From positions 1-6,206 of the forward strand of contig JAUIHA010000052.1 of the NCBI GenBank assembly GCA_030432505.1: 6,206 nt of DNA, in the 5' to 3' direction. Source of the DNA: a bacterium. Lineage in GTDB: Bacteria; Babelota; Babeliae; Babelales; RVW-14. How positions within the stretch are numbered: the first letter of the stretch is position 1; each line of letters opens with the position of its first letter. A program made the position numbers and the translations under genes. Below are positions 1 to 6,180 of this stretch, one piece after another. The notes under the pieces are model-generated. The model saw nothing but the letters and a program-made list of their open reading frames with translations. It did no database searches and was not told where the DNA came from.

Positions 1-910
1 TACCCTGCAGCGAAACCTGCTCTTTTTTGCCGTACCATTTTAAAACAAACTGTGTTGAAAAAGAACGATCATCATTTTCAACAACACGCACTTTACGCGC
101 CTGCACCTGATTTTTTGTTTTGAAGCCAAATTTAGCAACAGGATGGTGATACACCGATTCGGCTAACACTTCCTGATCACCAAAAACAACCCCAATGTCG
201 GTACTACCAAAATGTTTAAAAATCTTTCTTTTTTCATGGGCAACATCAGCAAGATTTCCAATGCCGGCAACATGCGAATGCGCGATACAGGTAATCAACC
301 CAATGCTTGGCTTAAGCATATCAACAAGTAAATCCATTTCATTTTTTTCACTGATACCCATTTCAAAGACGGCAAATTGATGCTCGGGTTTCATTTTTAT
401 CATATTGAGCGGCAACCCAAATGTGCTATTTTGCGTACCAGAAGAAACAAAGGCATTGATGCCAGAAGCTTCAACAATTGAACGAAGCATTTCCTTGGCT
501 GATGTTTTACCAATGGACCCGGTAATACCAACAACTGGATAGGTGAATTTTTTACGCCACACTTTAGCAAGATCAACTAATATCTGATACGGATCTTGGG
601 CAACAACAATCAAAAAACCATCGGAGAGATTGAAGGATTCAATTTTTTTTAGATCATTAATAATGGCACCTGATGCACCACAAGCAATCGCTTGCTCAAG
701 ATAGTCATGCCCATCAACCTGCTTGCCCTTCAAGGCACAAAACAACTGCCCCTTCTCTAGATTTCTAGAATCAATAGAGATGGTCACATCATCAAGAGAA
801 AAGCATGTTGCTGCATGGTCACGAGAAAGGGGATGTATAATTTTATTCTTTGATATGTGTAACGAGGCATAAGGAATCGATTGAACTAAAAAATCCATGT
901 CCAATAACAT
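1..910 (-). CDS. murF: UDP-N-acetylmuramoyl-tripeptide--D-alanyl-D-alanine ligase, N-terminal part (cut by window edge)
   Basis: MurF is the cytoplasmic ATP-dependent ligase that adds D-Ala-D-Ala to UDP-MurNAc-tripeptide, the last soluble step of peptidoglycan precursor synthesis. I translated the minus strand directly; 303 codons are open before the left edge. Visible in order: the N-terminal Mur domain motif IDSRNLEKGQLFCALKG (residues 46-62) followed by DGHDYLEQAIACGASGA; the ATP P-loop GITGSIGKTSAKEM (128-141, Lys135), whose TGSxGKT form favours MurF over the GTNGKT form of MurE; NSTFGLPLN (161-169) where MurF usually has NNxxGxPLT; and FEMGISEKNEM (182-192), matching the EMG...GEI segment. 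About a third of the protein, including the C-terminal ligase domain, lies outside the window. The ATG at 910 is chosen because GGAG lies 10 bases upstream; an in-frame ATG at 898 is a poorer alternative. The second Asn of the NN motif is Ser here, a mild divergence. Transcribed divergently from the gene at 1176. Confidence 0.92.
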   Translation of the reverse strand, partial: MLLDMDFLVQSIPYASLHISKNKIIHPLSRDHAATCFSLDDVTISIDSRNLEKGQLFCALKGKQVDGHDYLEQAIACGASGAIINDLKKIESFNLSDGFLIVVAQDPYQILVDLAKVWRKKFTYPVVGITGSIGKTSAKEMLRSIVEASGINAFVSSGTQNSTFGLPLNMIKMKPEHQFAVFEMGISEKNEMDLLVDMLKPSIGLITCIAHSHVAGIGNLADVAHEKRKIFKHFGSTDIGVVFGDQEVLAESVYHHPVAKFGFKTKNQVQARKVRVVENDDRSFSTQFVLKWYGKKEQVSLQG

Positions 911-976
911 GCTATACTTTCTCCATTTTAATGGTTTTAGACATTCTACTTTCTCAGCAGTGCAACATACAAGCAA

Positions 977-1004
977 AAATTACGTTTTTTCAATTTTTTG
1001 TCAA
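977..1004 (-). promoter_or_regulatory. candidate sigma70-type promoter for murF
   Basis: On the minus strand a perfect TTGACA -35 box (999-1004) is followed after 16 bases by TAATTT (977-982), which matches only three of six -10 consensus positions. It would leave a leader of roughly 65 bases before the murF ATG at 910. The -35 is strong and the -10 weak; the AT-rich setting makes chance matches likely. Confidence 0.4.
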
Positions 1005-1096
1005 GTAAATAAACCAAAAAGCCGATCAGTAGCGGCAAAAGAAAAAATCCGAGAAACAATTGCTTGAGTCAGAAAACGCATCTATTTTTTCTTTTT

Positions 1097-1124
1097 TTGC
1101 TTTCACCAGCCATTTCGGTATACT
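1097..1124 (+). promoter_or_regulatory. candidate promoter for the secreted-protein gene
   Basis: TATACT (1119-1124) is a good -10 box, with TTGCTT (1097-1102) as a three-of-six -35 box at 16-base spacing. It lies about 50 bases upstream of the ATG at 1176. A weak Shine-Dalgarno, AAAGG (1165-1169), sits 6 bases before that ATG. Confidence 0.4.
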
Positions 1125-1175
1125 CATGCTCCTTGTAAAAATATCAACTAAAGACTCGTTACTTAAAGGTTTTTC

Positions 1176-2372
1176 ATGAATAATAAGCATCTTCTATTTC
1201 TCTGCCTCATGACAATTGCAACACCTCTCATTCTCGCCACAACAGACACGTCTCTTGATAGCGCACAAAAACCAGAATCTACCTACTCCACAGAAACACT
1301 CAATAGTGTAGAACAACAACCTGCAGCGCTGATGAGTCCGCCAAGAAAGCCTTCATCAAAGTCACCAGCTCGAACAAATTCTCTTCTTCAAACGCCACCA
1401 TCTGGACGAGGGCAAGCAGTACCACACAGCCCATCAGGCAGAAGAGTTTCTTTTCCTGATCTTAGCGGAACAATTGAAAAACAACCCAATGAATCGTTAA
1501 TAAAAAATTACCAGAGAAAACAAACATTAGTTTCTCCATTCCATACAACACACCAAGTGAAAGTTTCACCTGCACATCCACGAAGACAAGACAATCAACT
1601 TCGTCGCCAGGACATCACCGTACAAAAATCAGTCCACCGTATAACATTTGATGCCGACGTTAAAGATGAACTTGAAGACGATCTTGAAGCATACCACCAA
1701 GGTTCTAAATATGCGTTTGCCCAGCGTTATGTTCGTATGCACGACCGTGTCATTGACCGTTTTGCAACAAACCTGGTAGATTACATTCGCGAAGATAGAA
1801 GTAACCGCGTTCCTGGTTCCCATGTAACACCAGACAGACGCACGCTCAACCACGCGCTTACTATCGATATTTTGTATGATGTCATTCGTAAGGGAACTCC
1901 TGTCCTGAGCTATAATCGTAATGATAGAGTATGGGTTCTTGAAATTATTGCCTTTGCACCAAGTACTGATTATCTAAACATGAGAAGTGCTACGCGTGAT
2001 CCATATCGTTACATCTCCCTTACTTTTGGTGCGAAACGTGGTGCTCCTCAAGCATGGAAGGGAAACCGCCGCACTCCAGGAACTCCGTACTGGTGCTACC
2101 ACTTCTGTTCACAAGGAAATATTAACCTTTTTGGACCTGACAGATATCTCGCTGATGTCACCGCAAAAATAGACTTTAATGAAACTGAAAATGGCAGTAA
2201 CGGTATGCTTTATTTTGAAGTAGATTTCAATACAACCTTCAAACCAGGGCTGCCACACAATGAACGAATTATGCATGCAATTCTTAATAAACCAACACTT
2301 CATAAGTCCCCATTCTTAAGAAGATCCTTCGGTGTTACGCCAGGTAGCCGCACACTTAATTTAAGTACATAG
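1176..2372 (+). CDS. putative exported protein of unknown function, Ser/Pro-rich N-terminal region
   Basis: I do not recognise a family. The 398-residue product begins with a short basic stretch and a hydrophobic core (LLFLCLMTIATPLIL, residues 6-20), which looks like a Sec signal peptide with cleavage near Ala21, so it is probably exported. Residues 22-150 look disordered and are rich in Ser, Pro, Gln, Thr and Arg, with repeated S/T-P sites near basic residues (SPPRK 54-58, SPAR 63-66, SPSGRR 85-90, SPAHPRR 131-137). A charged, probably helical stretch (about 159-208) follows. Residues 225-370 look like a folded domain with several predicted strands, many aromatics and a CYHFC pair (Cys307, Cys311), the only cysteines outside the signal peptide. 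SPFLRR and TPGSR recur near the C-terminus. RRVSF (89-93) and RITF (155-158) resemble eukaryotic PP1-docking motifs, which may be chance. The start is supported by AAAGG 6 bases upstream and by the signal peptide beginning at once. Monocistronic, convergent with ftsK. Coding status is well supported; function is unknown. Confidence 0.85.
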   Translation: MNNKHLLFLCLMTIATPLILATTDTSLDSAQKPESTYSTETLNSVEQQPAALMSPPRKPSSKSPARTNSLLQTPPSGRGQAVPHSPSGRRVSFPDLSGTIEKQPNESLIKNYQRKQTLVSPFHTTHQVKVSPAHPRRQDNQLRRQDITVQKSVHRITFDADVKDELEDDLEAYHQGSKYAFAQRYVRMHDRVIDRFATNLVDYIREDRSNRVPGSHVTPDRRTLNHALTIDILYDVIRKGTPVLSYNRNDRVWVLEIIAFAPSTDYLNMRSATRDPYRYISLTFGAKRGAPQAWKGNRRTPGTPYWCYHFCSQGNINLFGPDRYLADVTAKIDFNETENGSNGMLYFEVDFNTTFKPGLPHNERIMHAILNKPTLHKSPFLRRSFGVTPGSRTLNLST

Positions 2373-2380
2373 AGAAATAA

Positions 2381-2424
2381 GGAAAATAGTTGGACCCCGG
2401 ATCGACGTCCGGGGTGACGTCATC
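2381..2424 (+). repeat. palindromic repeat copy A (short form), likely terminator hairpin
   Basis: This short element begins 8 bases after the stop codon of the 1176 gene. The arm GGAAAATAGTTGGA is followed by a perfect 8-bp stem, ACCCCGGA (2394-2401) with TCCGGGGT (2408-2415), a 6-base loop, and the tail TGACGTCATC. It is nearly the reverse complement of copy E at 6134-6175, differing mainly in the loop. Its position suggests it ends transcription of the upstream gene, although no long T-run follows the stem. Confidence 0.85.
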
Positions 2425-2466
2425 GAACGTTTATCTAAAACTCTCTAAATTCATTAATATTCGACC

Positions 2467-2488
2467 ACAAGGGGTTGAACCCCATTGT
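2467..2488. terminator. hairpin in the convergent intergenic region, possible bidirectional terminator
   Basis: ACAA + GGGGTT, one central G, then AACCCC + A + TTGT form a near-perfect palindrome (strong GGGG/CCCC stem, flanking ACAA/TTGT with one bulged A). It differs in sequence from the A-F repeat family. It lies midway between two converging genes, where a two-way transcription stop would be useful, but there is no clear T-run, so the terminator role is inferred from position. Confidence 0.4.
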
Positions 2489-2510
2489 ACAAAAGTTTAC
2501 AACCAAATTA

Positions 2511-2583
2511 TGTCATCCCGCCTGTGGGCCGAAGCTACCTGAGCGTAGGCTTAGACTCCGATCCGGGATCCAAATATAATTCC
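2511..2583 (-). repeat. palindromic repeat copy B (long form), at the 3' end of ftsK
   Basis: TGTCATCCCG (2511-2520) and CGGGATCCAAATATAATTCC (2564-2583) form the arms, with a 6-bp stem ATCCCG/CGGGAT. Between them lies a core of about 43 bases containing GGCCGAAGC and GCGTAGGC. The arms run opposite to copies A, C, D and F, so the element is placed on the minus strand, yet its core reads in the same direction as the cores of C and D. It ends 9 bases before the ftsK stop codon (2593-2595) and could serve as that gene's terminator. Confidence 0.85.
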
Positions 2584-2592
2584 TTTAAAACA

Positions 2593-4911
2593 TCAATTAC
2601 GCAGCACCTTGCGAGGCTTACTACCCTGCGCTGGGGCAATGATGCCATCCATTTCAAGCTGTTCAATGATTCGTGCTGAGCGATTAAAACCAATGCGGTA
2701 CTGCCGCTGCAACATGGATATTGAAATCTCATCAGTTGTTTTCAACCATTCAACAATTTCAGGATACAATTCATCTTGCGGTTCATCACTCTTATTCACC
2801 TGACGCACCACTTCATTAATATCAAGATAATCAGGCTCACCCTGACTACGCAGGTGGTCTGCCAATTTCTCAATTTCAGGGTCAGAAATATACGCACCAT
2901 GCACACGGTGTACATGTGGTGATGATGAATTCTTAAAGAGTAAATCTCCACGCCCAAGAAGTTTTTCCGCACCTTGCATATCAATAATGGTACGCGAGTC
3001 TACTTTTGATGACACACGAAATGCCACGCGGCTTGGAAAGTTTACTTTAATCAGCCCCGTCACCACATCAACAGACGGACGCTGCGTTGCAACAATCATA
3101 TGAATACCGGCAGCACGCGCCATTTGTGCAATACGCACAATGTGTGTTTCCACCTCTTTACCAGAAACAATCATCAAGTCAGCAAGCTCATCAATAATTA
3201 CGACGATAAATGGTAAGGTTTCGCACTCTTTGCTTGGTGCATTGCGGTTAAACTCCGCAAGGTTGCGTGCCCCAAACTCAGCCATCTTTTCATAACGCTC
3301 TTCCATTTCTTGTACCACCCATTTGAGCACCGCAGTCGCTTTAACCGGATTGGTTACAATTGGAAACAGCAAATGTGGAACATCGGCATATGGCGTAAAC
3401 TCAAGGCGTTTTGGATCAATCAAAATCAGTTTCATTTCATCTGGTTTTTTCTGACACAACAAACTCGAAAGCATTGCATTCAGACCAACTGATTTACCAG
3501 AGCCAGTTGTACCACCAATGAGTAAGTGCGGCATTTTTGCCAAGTCTTCAACTACTGGGTTTCCAATCACATCAACGCCAAGTGCCATTGGTAGTTTTAA
3601 GTTTGATTTCGTAAACTTTGAAGAATTAACCACATCTGAAAAAAATACATCTTTACGATCTTTATTCGAAATTTCAAAACCAACCGCATTTTTCCCCGGT
3701 ATTGGTGCAATGGTTCGGATACTCACCGCAGAGAGTGCCATTGCCAAATCATCCTCTAGCGCCGTGATCTTACTAATCTTACTATCAATTTCAGGCTGAT
3801 ACTCAAACATGGTAATCAGCGGACCGGGTTTAATCTCTTTTACTTCACCTTTCACGCCAAAATGCTGAAGTTTTTCTTCAAGTTTTTGTCCACGCATTAC
3901 CGCTTCACTACTCACTTGCTCATCAGCACTTGAACGTCCACTTTGTGCAAAGAGTGAAAGCGTTGGCAAACTAAACGAAGGACTTCTTCTGCTTTTGCGT
4001 TGCATCACATACTCAAGTGACTGTAATAAAACATCACGCCCTTGTTTGATTGTCTCAAACACTACCGGCTTTGAAACACGCACTGGCGATGTTTTAGCTG
4101 AATACTGATCCCAGAAGGTATCAATTGCTTTTGCTTCAGGCTCTTTTTCTAAAATTGCTTGTGGTATTGGCGCTTCTTGCTTTTTAAAAACATGTAAAAA
4201 GTCTTTCAGATCTTCACGCTCTTTTTCAGCTTGTTTAAACCGGAAGGTCATCACGCCTTTGCACGCGGCATACACCTTTTGCACTACGCCCCAAACCAAG
4301 CCACCAACAAGTTTTAAAACCCATGCACAATCTTTAATAAGTGAACGTCTAAGTAGTAGCGTTAACGAGGTCCAAAAAACTGCCCAAAGCATAATCACAC
4401 TGCCAAAAAATCCAAGAAGCGTAAAAAGACGCCCCGCAACAAATGAGCCAATTAATCCACCCGGATAACTTTTAGAAAAATCGATGGAATAAAATGAACA
4501 CAACGCAGCGCTACACATAATCATAACGGGGGACAACCAAAAGTTACGTTTTAGCCGCATCTTCAATTCTTGCGCACGTTCTGGTTCAGCTTCAAATGCT
4601 ATATATAAAAGAAGGTAGGCGTAAATTGCCAAGCACCCGATAAGGGCATACACGGCACTGCCAAGAAAGTATAAAAAGATATCAGCAAGATTTGCTCCTA
4701 GAGATCCAGCAAGGTTGGTTACCACATCATGACCGGCAATGTAGGTAAAAAGTGTTGGATCGTTAGGATTATTTGACGTAATTGATAGCGTTAAAAAAAG
4801 GACTATACCAACAAGTATAATCCCATAAATCTCTTTCAAATAGGTTGCTTTTTTTGATTGTTTTTTTAAGGCGATTTTATTCTTCGCATCTTTCTTTTTC
4901 GATGATAACAT
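2593..4911 (-). CDS. ftsK: DNA translocase FtsK/SpoIIIE
   Basis: FtsK is a membrane-anchored hexameric ATPase at the division septum that pumps DNA, resolves chromosome termini and links segregation to divisome assembly. This 772-residue protein has a Lys-rich cytoplasmic start, about four membrane segments (roughly residues 29-46, 76-105, 125-142, 152-188), a short linker (about 225-335), then the motor: Walker A GTTGSGKS (467-474), Walker B VVIIDELADLM (570-580) and ATQRPS (608-613). The C-terminal winged-helix gamma domain (about 713-772, with ISMLQRQYRIGFNRSARIIE) is complete; this domain reads the polar DNA signals that steer translocation and, in E. coli, activates XerD. Length is near that of SpoIIIE and far below E. 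coli FtsK, because the linker is short. The start is the ATG at 4911, preceded by AGGAG at 5-base spacing; the longer in-frame TTG start at 4941 would add ten residues that overlap this ribosome site. uppP lies 98 bases upstream on the same strand, so co-transcription is possible. Confidence 0.97.
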   Translation of the reverse strand: MLSSKKKDAKNKIALKKQSKKATYLKEIYGIILVGIVLFLTLSITSNNPNDPTLFTYIAGHDVVTNLAGSLGANLADIFLYFLGSAVYALIGCLAIYAYLLLYIAFEAEPERAQELKMRLKRNFWLSPVMIMCSAALCSFYSIDFSKSYPGGLIGSFVAGRLFTLLGFFGSVIMLWAVFWTSLTLLLRRSLIKDCAWVLKLVGGLVWGVVQKVYAACKGVMTFRFKQAEKEREDLKDFLHVFKKQEAPIPQAILEKEPEAKAIDTFWDQYSAKTSPVRVSKPVVFETIKQGRDVLLQSLEYVMQRKSRRSPSFSLPTLSLFAQSGRSSADEQVSSEAVMRGQKLEEKLQHFGVKGEVKEIKPGPLITMFEYQPEIDSKISKITALEDDLAMALSAVSIRTIAPIPGKNAVGFEISNKDRKDVFFSDVVNSSKFTKSNLKLPMALGVDVIGNPVVEDLAKMPHLLIGGTTGSGKSVGLNAMLSSLLCQKKPDEMKLILIDPKRLEFTPYADVPHLLFPIVTNPVKATAVLKWVVQEMEERYEKMAEFGARNLAEFNRNAPSKECETLPFIVVIIDELADLMIVSGKEVETHIVRIAQMARAAGIHMIVATQRPSVDVVTGLIKVNFPSRVAFRVSSKVDSRTIIDMQGAEKLLGRGDLLFKNSSSPHVHRVHGAYISDPEIEKLADHLRSQGEPDYLDINEVVRQVNKSDEPQDELYPEIVEWLKTTDEISISMLQRQYRIGFNRSARIIEQLEMDGIIAPAQGSKPRKVLRN

Positions 4912-4916
4912 ACACG

Positions 4917-4921
4917 CTCCT
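4917..4921 (-). promoter_or_regulatory. ribosome binding site of ftsK
   Basis: AGGAG on the minus strand, 5 bases before the ATG at 4911. It fixes the start there and not at the upstream in-frame TTG at 4941. Confidence 0.8.
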
Positions 4922-5009
4922 CTACAATCGCTCAGCCTCAAGAGGCACTTTGCACAATTTTTAATATCACGACAAGAGTAACGTCTTCATCTTCAAATTT
5001 GCAATATAT

Positions 5010-5900
5010 TTATATCAGCAATGTTATCACGAGCACGATTGGCACTATCATATACACACCAAACCACCAAAAACGTTTTTGTAGCGCAGCGGTGTAGGCA
5101 ACCTTGAGCAGTGCATACGCAACAAGCGTTGCCAACGCCATCACTAACCAATCATACCCCTGCAGTGCTTGGTACATTCCTTTACCAAGACCATGTACAA
5201 AAAACGCAGCAACAATAAGTGGAAACTGCATCAACAATGATGTCTGAAATGCACGCCGTGGTGTAAACCCAAGCCAACGCGCAACCACAAAGGTGCTTCC
5301 CAAACGCGAGATACCGGGTAAAACGGCGAATGCTTGCGTGAGACCTAGTATCAGAGAAATGGAAAAATAGTTGGATCCTGCCTGTCGGCCGTAGCAACGA
5401 AGGCGTAGGCTGGAATCAAGTTCAGGATGACATCTACGTTCATACACACACAGCGACAACAACATCAACATTGTCACCACCAAGCCAACAAGCATCGTCA
5501 CTTCACTCGTGTACCACACACATGATTTCAAAAACGGCTTGATGACGCAGTACTGCATCATAATGGTAAGCACACACGCAACACCAACAAGCAGACACTG
5601 CCGGTAAAAAATACTCACCAGCTTCTTAAGGCTATCTCGCATTGGTTGTTTATGCCGCCACGTCTGCCACAGTCCCATAGCCAAAAATCTAAGCGGCCGA
5701 TACCACGCTTGAAAGAAGAACAGCATAATGATGAAAACAGTCGGCCCATGCAACAGGTAATCAAAATCTTCAGGAAGCGCTGCCAGCAGGTGGGCAACGC
5801 TGGGTATCAGCATTTCAAGCAACCGCAGGTGTGATGAGCTACTGATGGGCAGTGATTCAACACAAATTTGTACAATCATTATGAGCCACAAGGCATTCAT
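5010..5900 (-). CDS. uppP: undecaprenyl-diphosphatase UppP/BacA with an in-frame repeat insertion
   Basis: UppP is an integral membrane phosphatase that converts undecaprenyl pyrophosphate to the monophosphate carrier used for lipid II; high dosage gives bacitracin resistance. Both family motifs are present: the QxxxE motif in QICVESLPISSSSHL (residues 11-25, Glu15, His24) and PGISRLGST (195-203, Arg199), the PGxSRSxxT motif with its second Ser replaced by Leu. Several hydrophobic segments span the rest (for example 53-64, 103-119, 134-151, 182-194, 222-236, 250-268, 280-296). The product is 296 residues, against about 265-280 usually. The excess is explained by residues 157-180 (beginning CHPELDS, ending GSNYFS), encoded by repeat copy C at 5361-5434, in the loop just before the second motif. 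The start is the ATG at 5900, with GGAG 6 bases upstream. A longer reading from a TTG at 5957 would add 19 residues derived partly from repeat D and is unlikely. The frame is intact, so the enzyme may still work; that is untested. Confidence 0.93.
   Translation of the reverse strand: MNALWLIMIVQICVESLPISSSSHLRLLEMLIPSVAHLLAALPEDFDYLLHGPTVFIIMLFFFQAWYRPLRFLAMGLWQTWRHKQPMRDSLKKLVSIFYRQCLLVGVACVLTIMMQYCVIKPFLKSCVWYTSEVTMLVGLVVTMLMLLSLCVYERRCHPELDSSLRLRCYGRQAGSNYFSISLILGLTQAFAVLPGISRLGSTFVVARWLGFTPRRAFQTSLLMQFPLIVAAFFVHGLGKGMYQALQGYDWLVMALATLVAYALLKVAYTAALQKRFWWFGVYMIVPIVLVITLLI
5361..5434 (+). repeat. palindromic repeat copy C, inserted in frame within uppP
   Basis: The arms GGAAAAATAGTTGGATCCTG (5361-5380) and CAGGATGACATC (5423-5434) form a 6-bp ATCCTG/CAGGAT stem around a 42-base core. 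The core matches copy D with one mismatch (5392 versus 5952) across about 40 bases. On the minus strand the element has no stop codon in the uppP frame and encodes about 24 residues of that protein. Confidence 0.93.
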
Positions 5901-5906
5901 TCTTTT

Positions 5907-5910
5907 CTCC
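5907..5910 (-). promoter_or_regulatory. ribosome binding site of uppP
   Basis: GGAG (within TTGGAGAAAAGA) on the minus strand, 6 bases before the ATG at 5900. It decides for this start over the TTG at 5957, which lies inside repeat D. Confidence 0.8.
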
Positions 5911-5920
5911 AATTTATTAA

Positions 5921-6028
5921 GGAAGAATATTTGGATCATGCCTGTCGGCCGAAGCAACGAAGGCGTAGGCTGGAATCAAGTTCCCAGTCTTCGCCCAGAT
6001 GGCTACGACGGACACGCAGGATGACATC
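5921..6028 (+). repeat. palindromic repeat copy D, long form with an extra 34-base module
   Basis: The arm GGAAGAATATTTGGATCATG (5921-5940) is followed by a core nearly identical to that of copy C (5941-5982), then by a 34-base segment absent from C (5983-6016), then by the closing arm CAGGATGACATC (6017-6028). The outer stem has one mismatch (ATCATG/CAGGAT). It begins 11 bases upstream of the uppP ribosome site. Confidence 0.9.
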
Positions 6029-6133
6029 TTGTATTGCATAACCTTACACAAATAGAAGGTTTTTTTATATCGTAAGTTTTCAAACCAAACTCTGCAGCAT
6101 TGTTCCACTCCAGCAGAAAATCATACAAATCTA

Positions 6134-6175
6134 GATGTCACCCCGGACACCGATCCGGGGTCCAAATATTTTTCC
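6134..6175 (-). repeat. palindromic repeat copy E (short form)
   Basis: GATGTC, then the stem ACCCCGGA (6140-6147) with TCCGGGGT (6154-6161) around the loop CACCGA, then the tail CCAAATATTTTTCC. It is the inverted counterpart of copy A, with the same arm sequences and stem. Confidence 0.88.
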
Positions 6176-6180
6176 CTAAT

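Noticed and set aside
1021..1036. GCCG...CGGC inverted repeat as a terminator or operator
   Set aside because: The stem is only 4 bp and lies between divergent genes where no terminator is expected; too weak to call.
1176..2372. CBM21/PPP1R3-like assignment of the secreted protein, based on its RVSF and RITF segments
   Set aside because: Only the short motifs match; the following sequence lacks the conserved pattern of that carbohydrate-binding domain.
2415..2422. TGACGTCA palindrome as a regulator binding site
   Set aside because: It is the tail of repeat copy A, where other copies have TGACATC, so it is explained as a variant of the repeat.
3518..3799. 93-codon plus-strand open frame inside ftsK
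   Set aside because: It lies wholly antisense to the conserved motor domain of FtsK, and its composition is that of a shadow frame.
5901..5957. N-terminal extension of UppP from a TTG at 5957 (19 extra residues)
   Set aside because: The extension is encoded partly by repeat D, and the ATG at 5900 has a well-spaced GGAG. The shorter form also starts where UppP proteins normally do.
6011..6139. Minus-strand open stretch of about 40 codons (containing EWNNAAEFGLKTYD) between repeats E and D
   Set aside because: It opens at a stop codon in copy E and ends at one in copy D, has no ATG start or ribosome site in frame, and matches nothing I recognise. It could be a gene remnant but is short enough to be chance.
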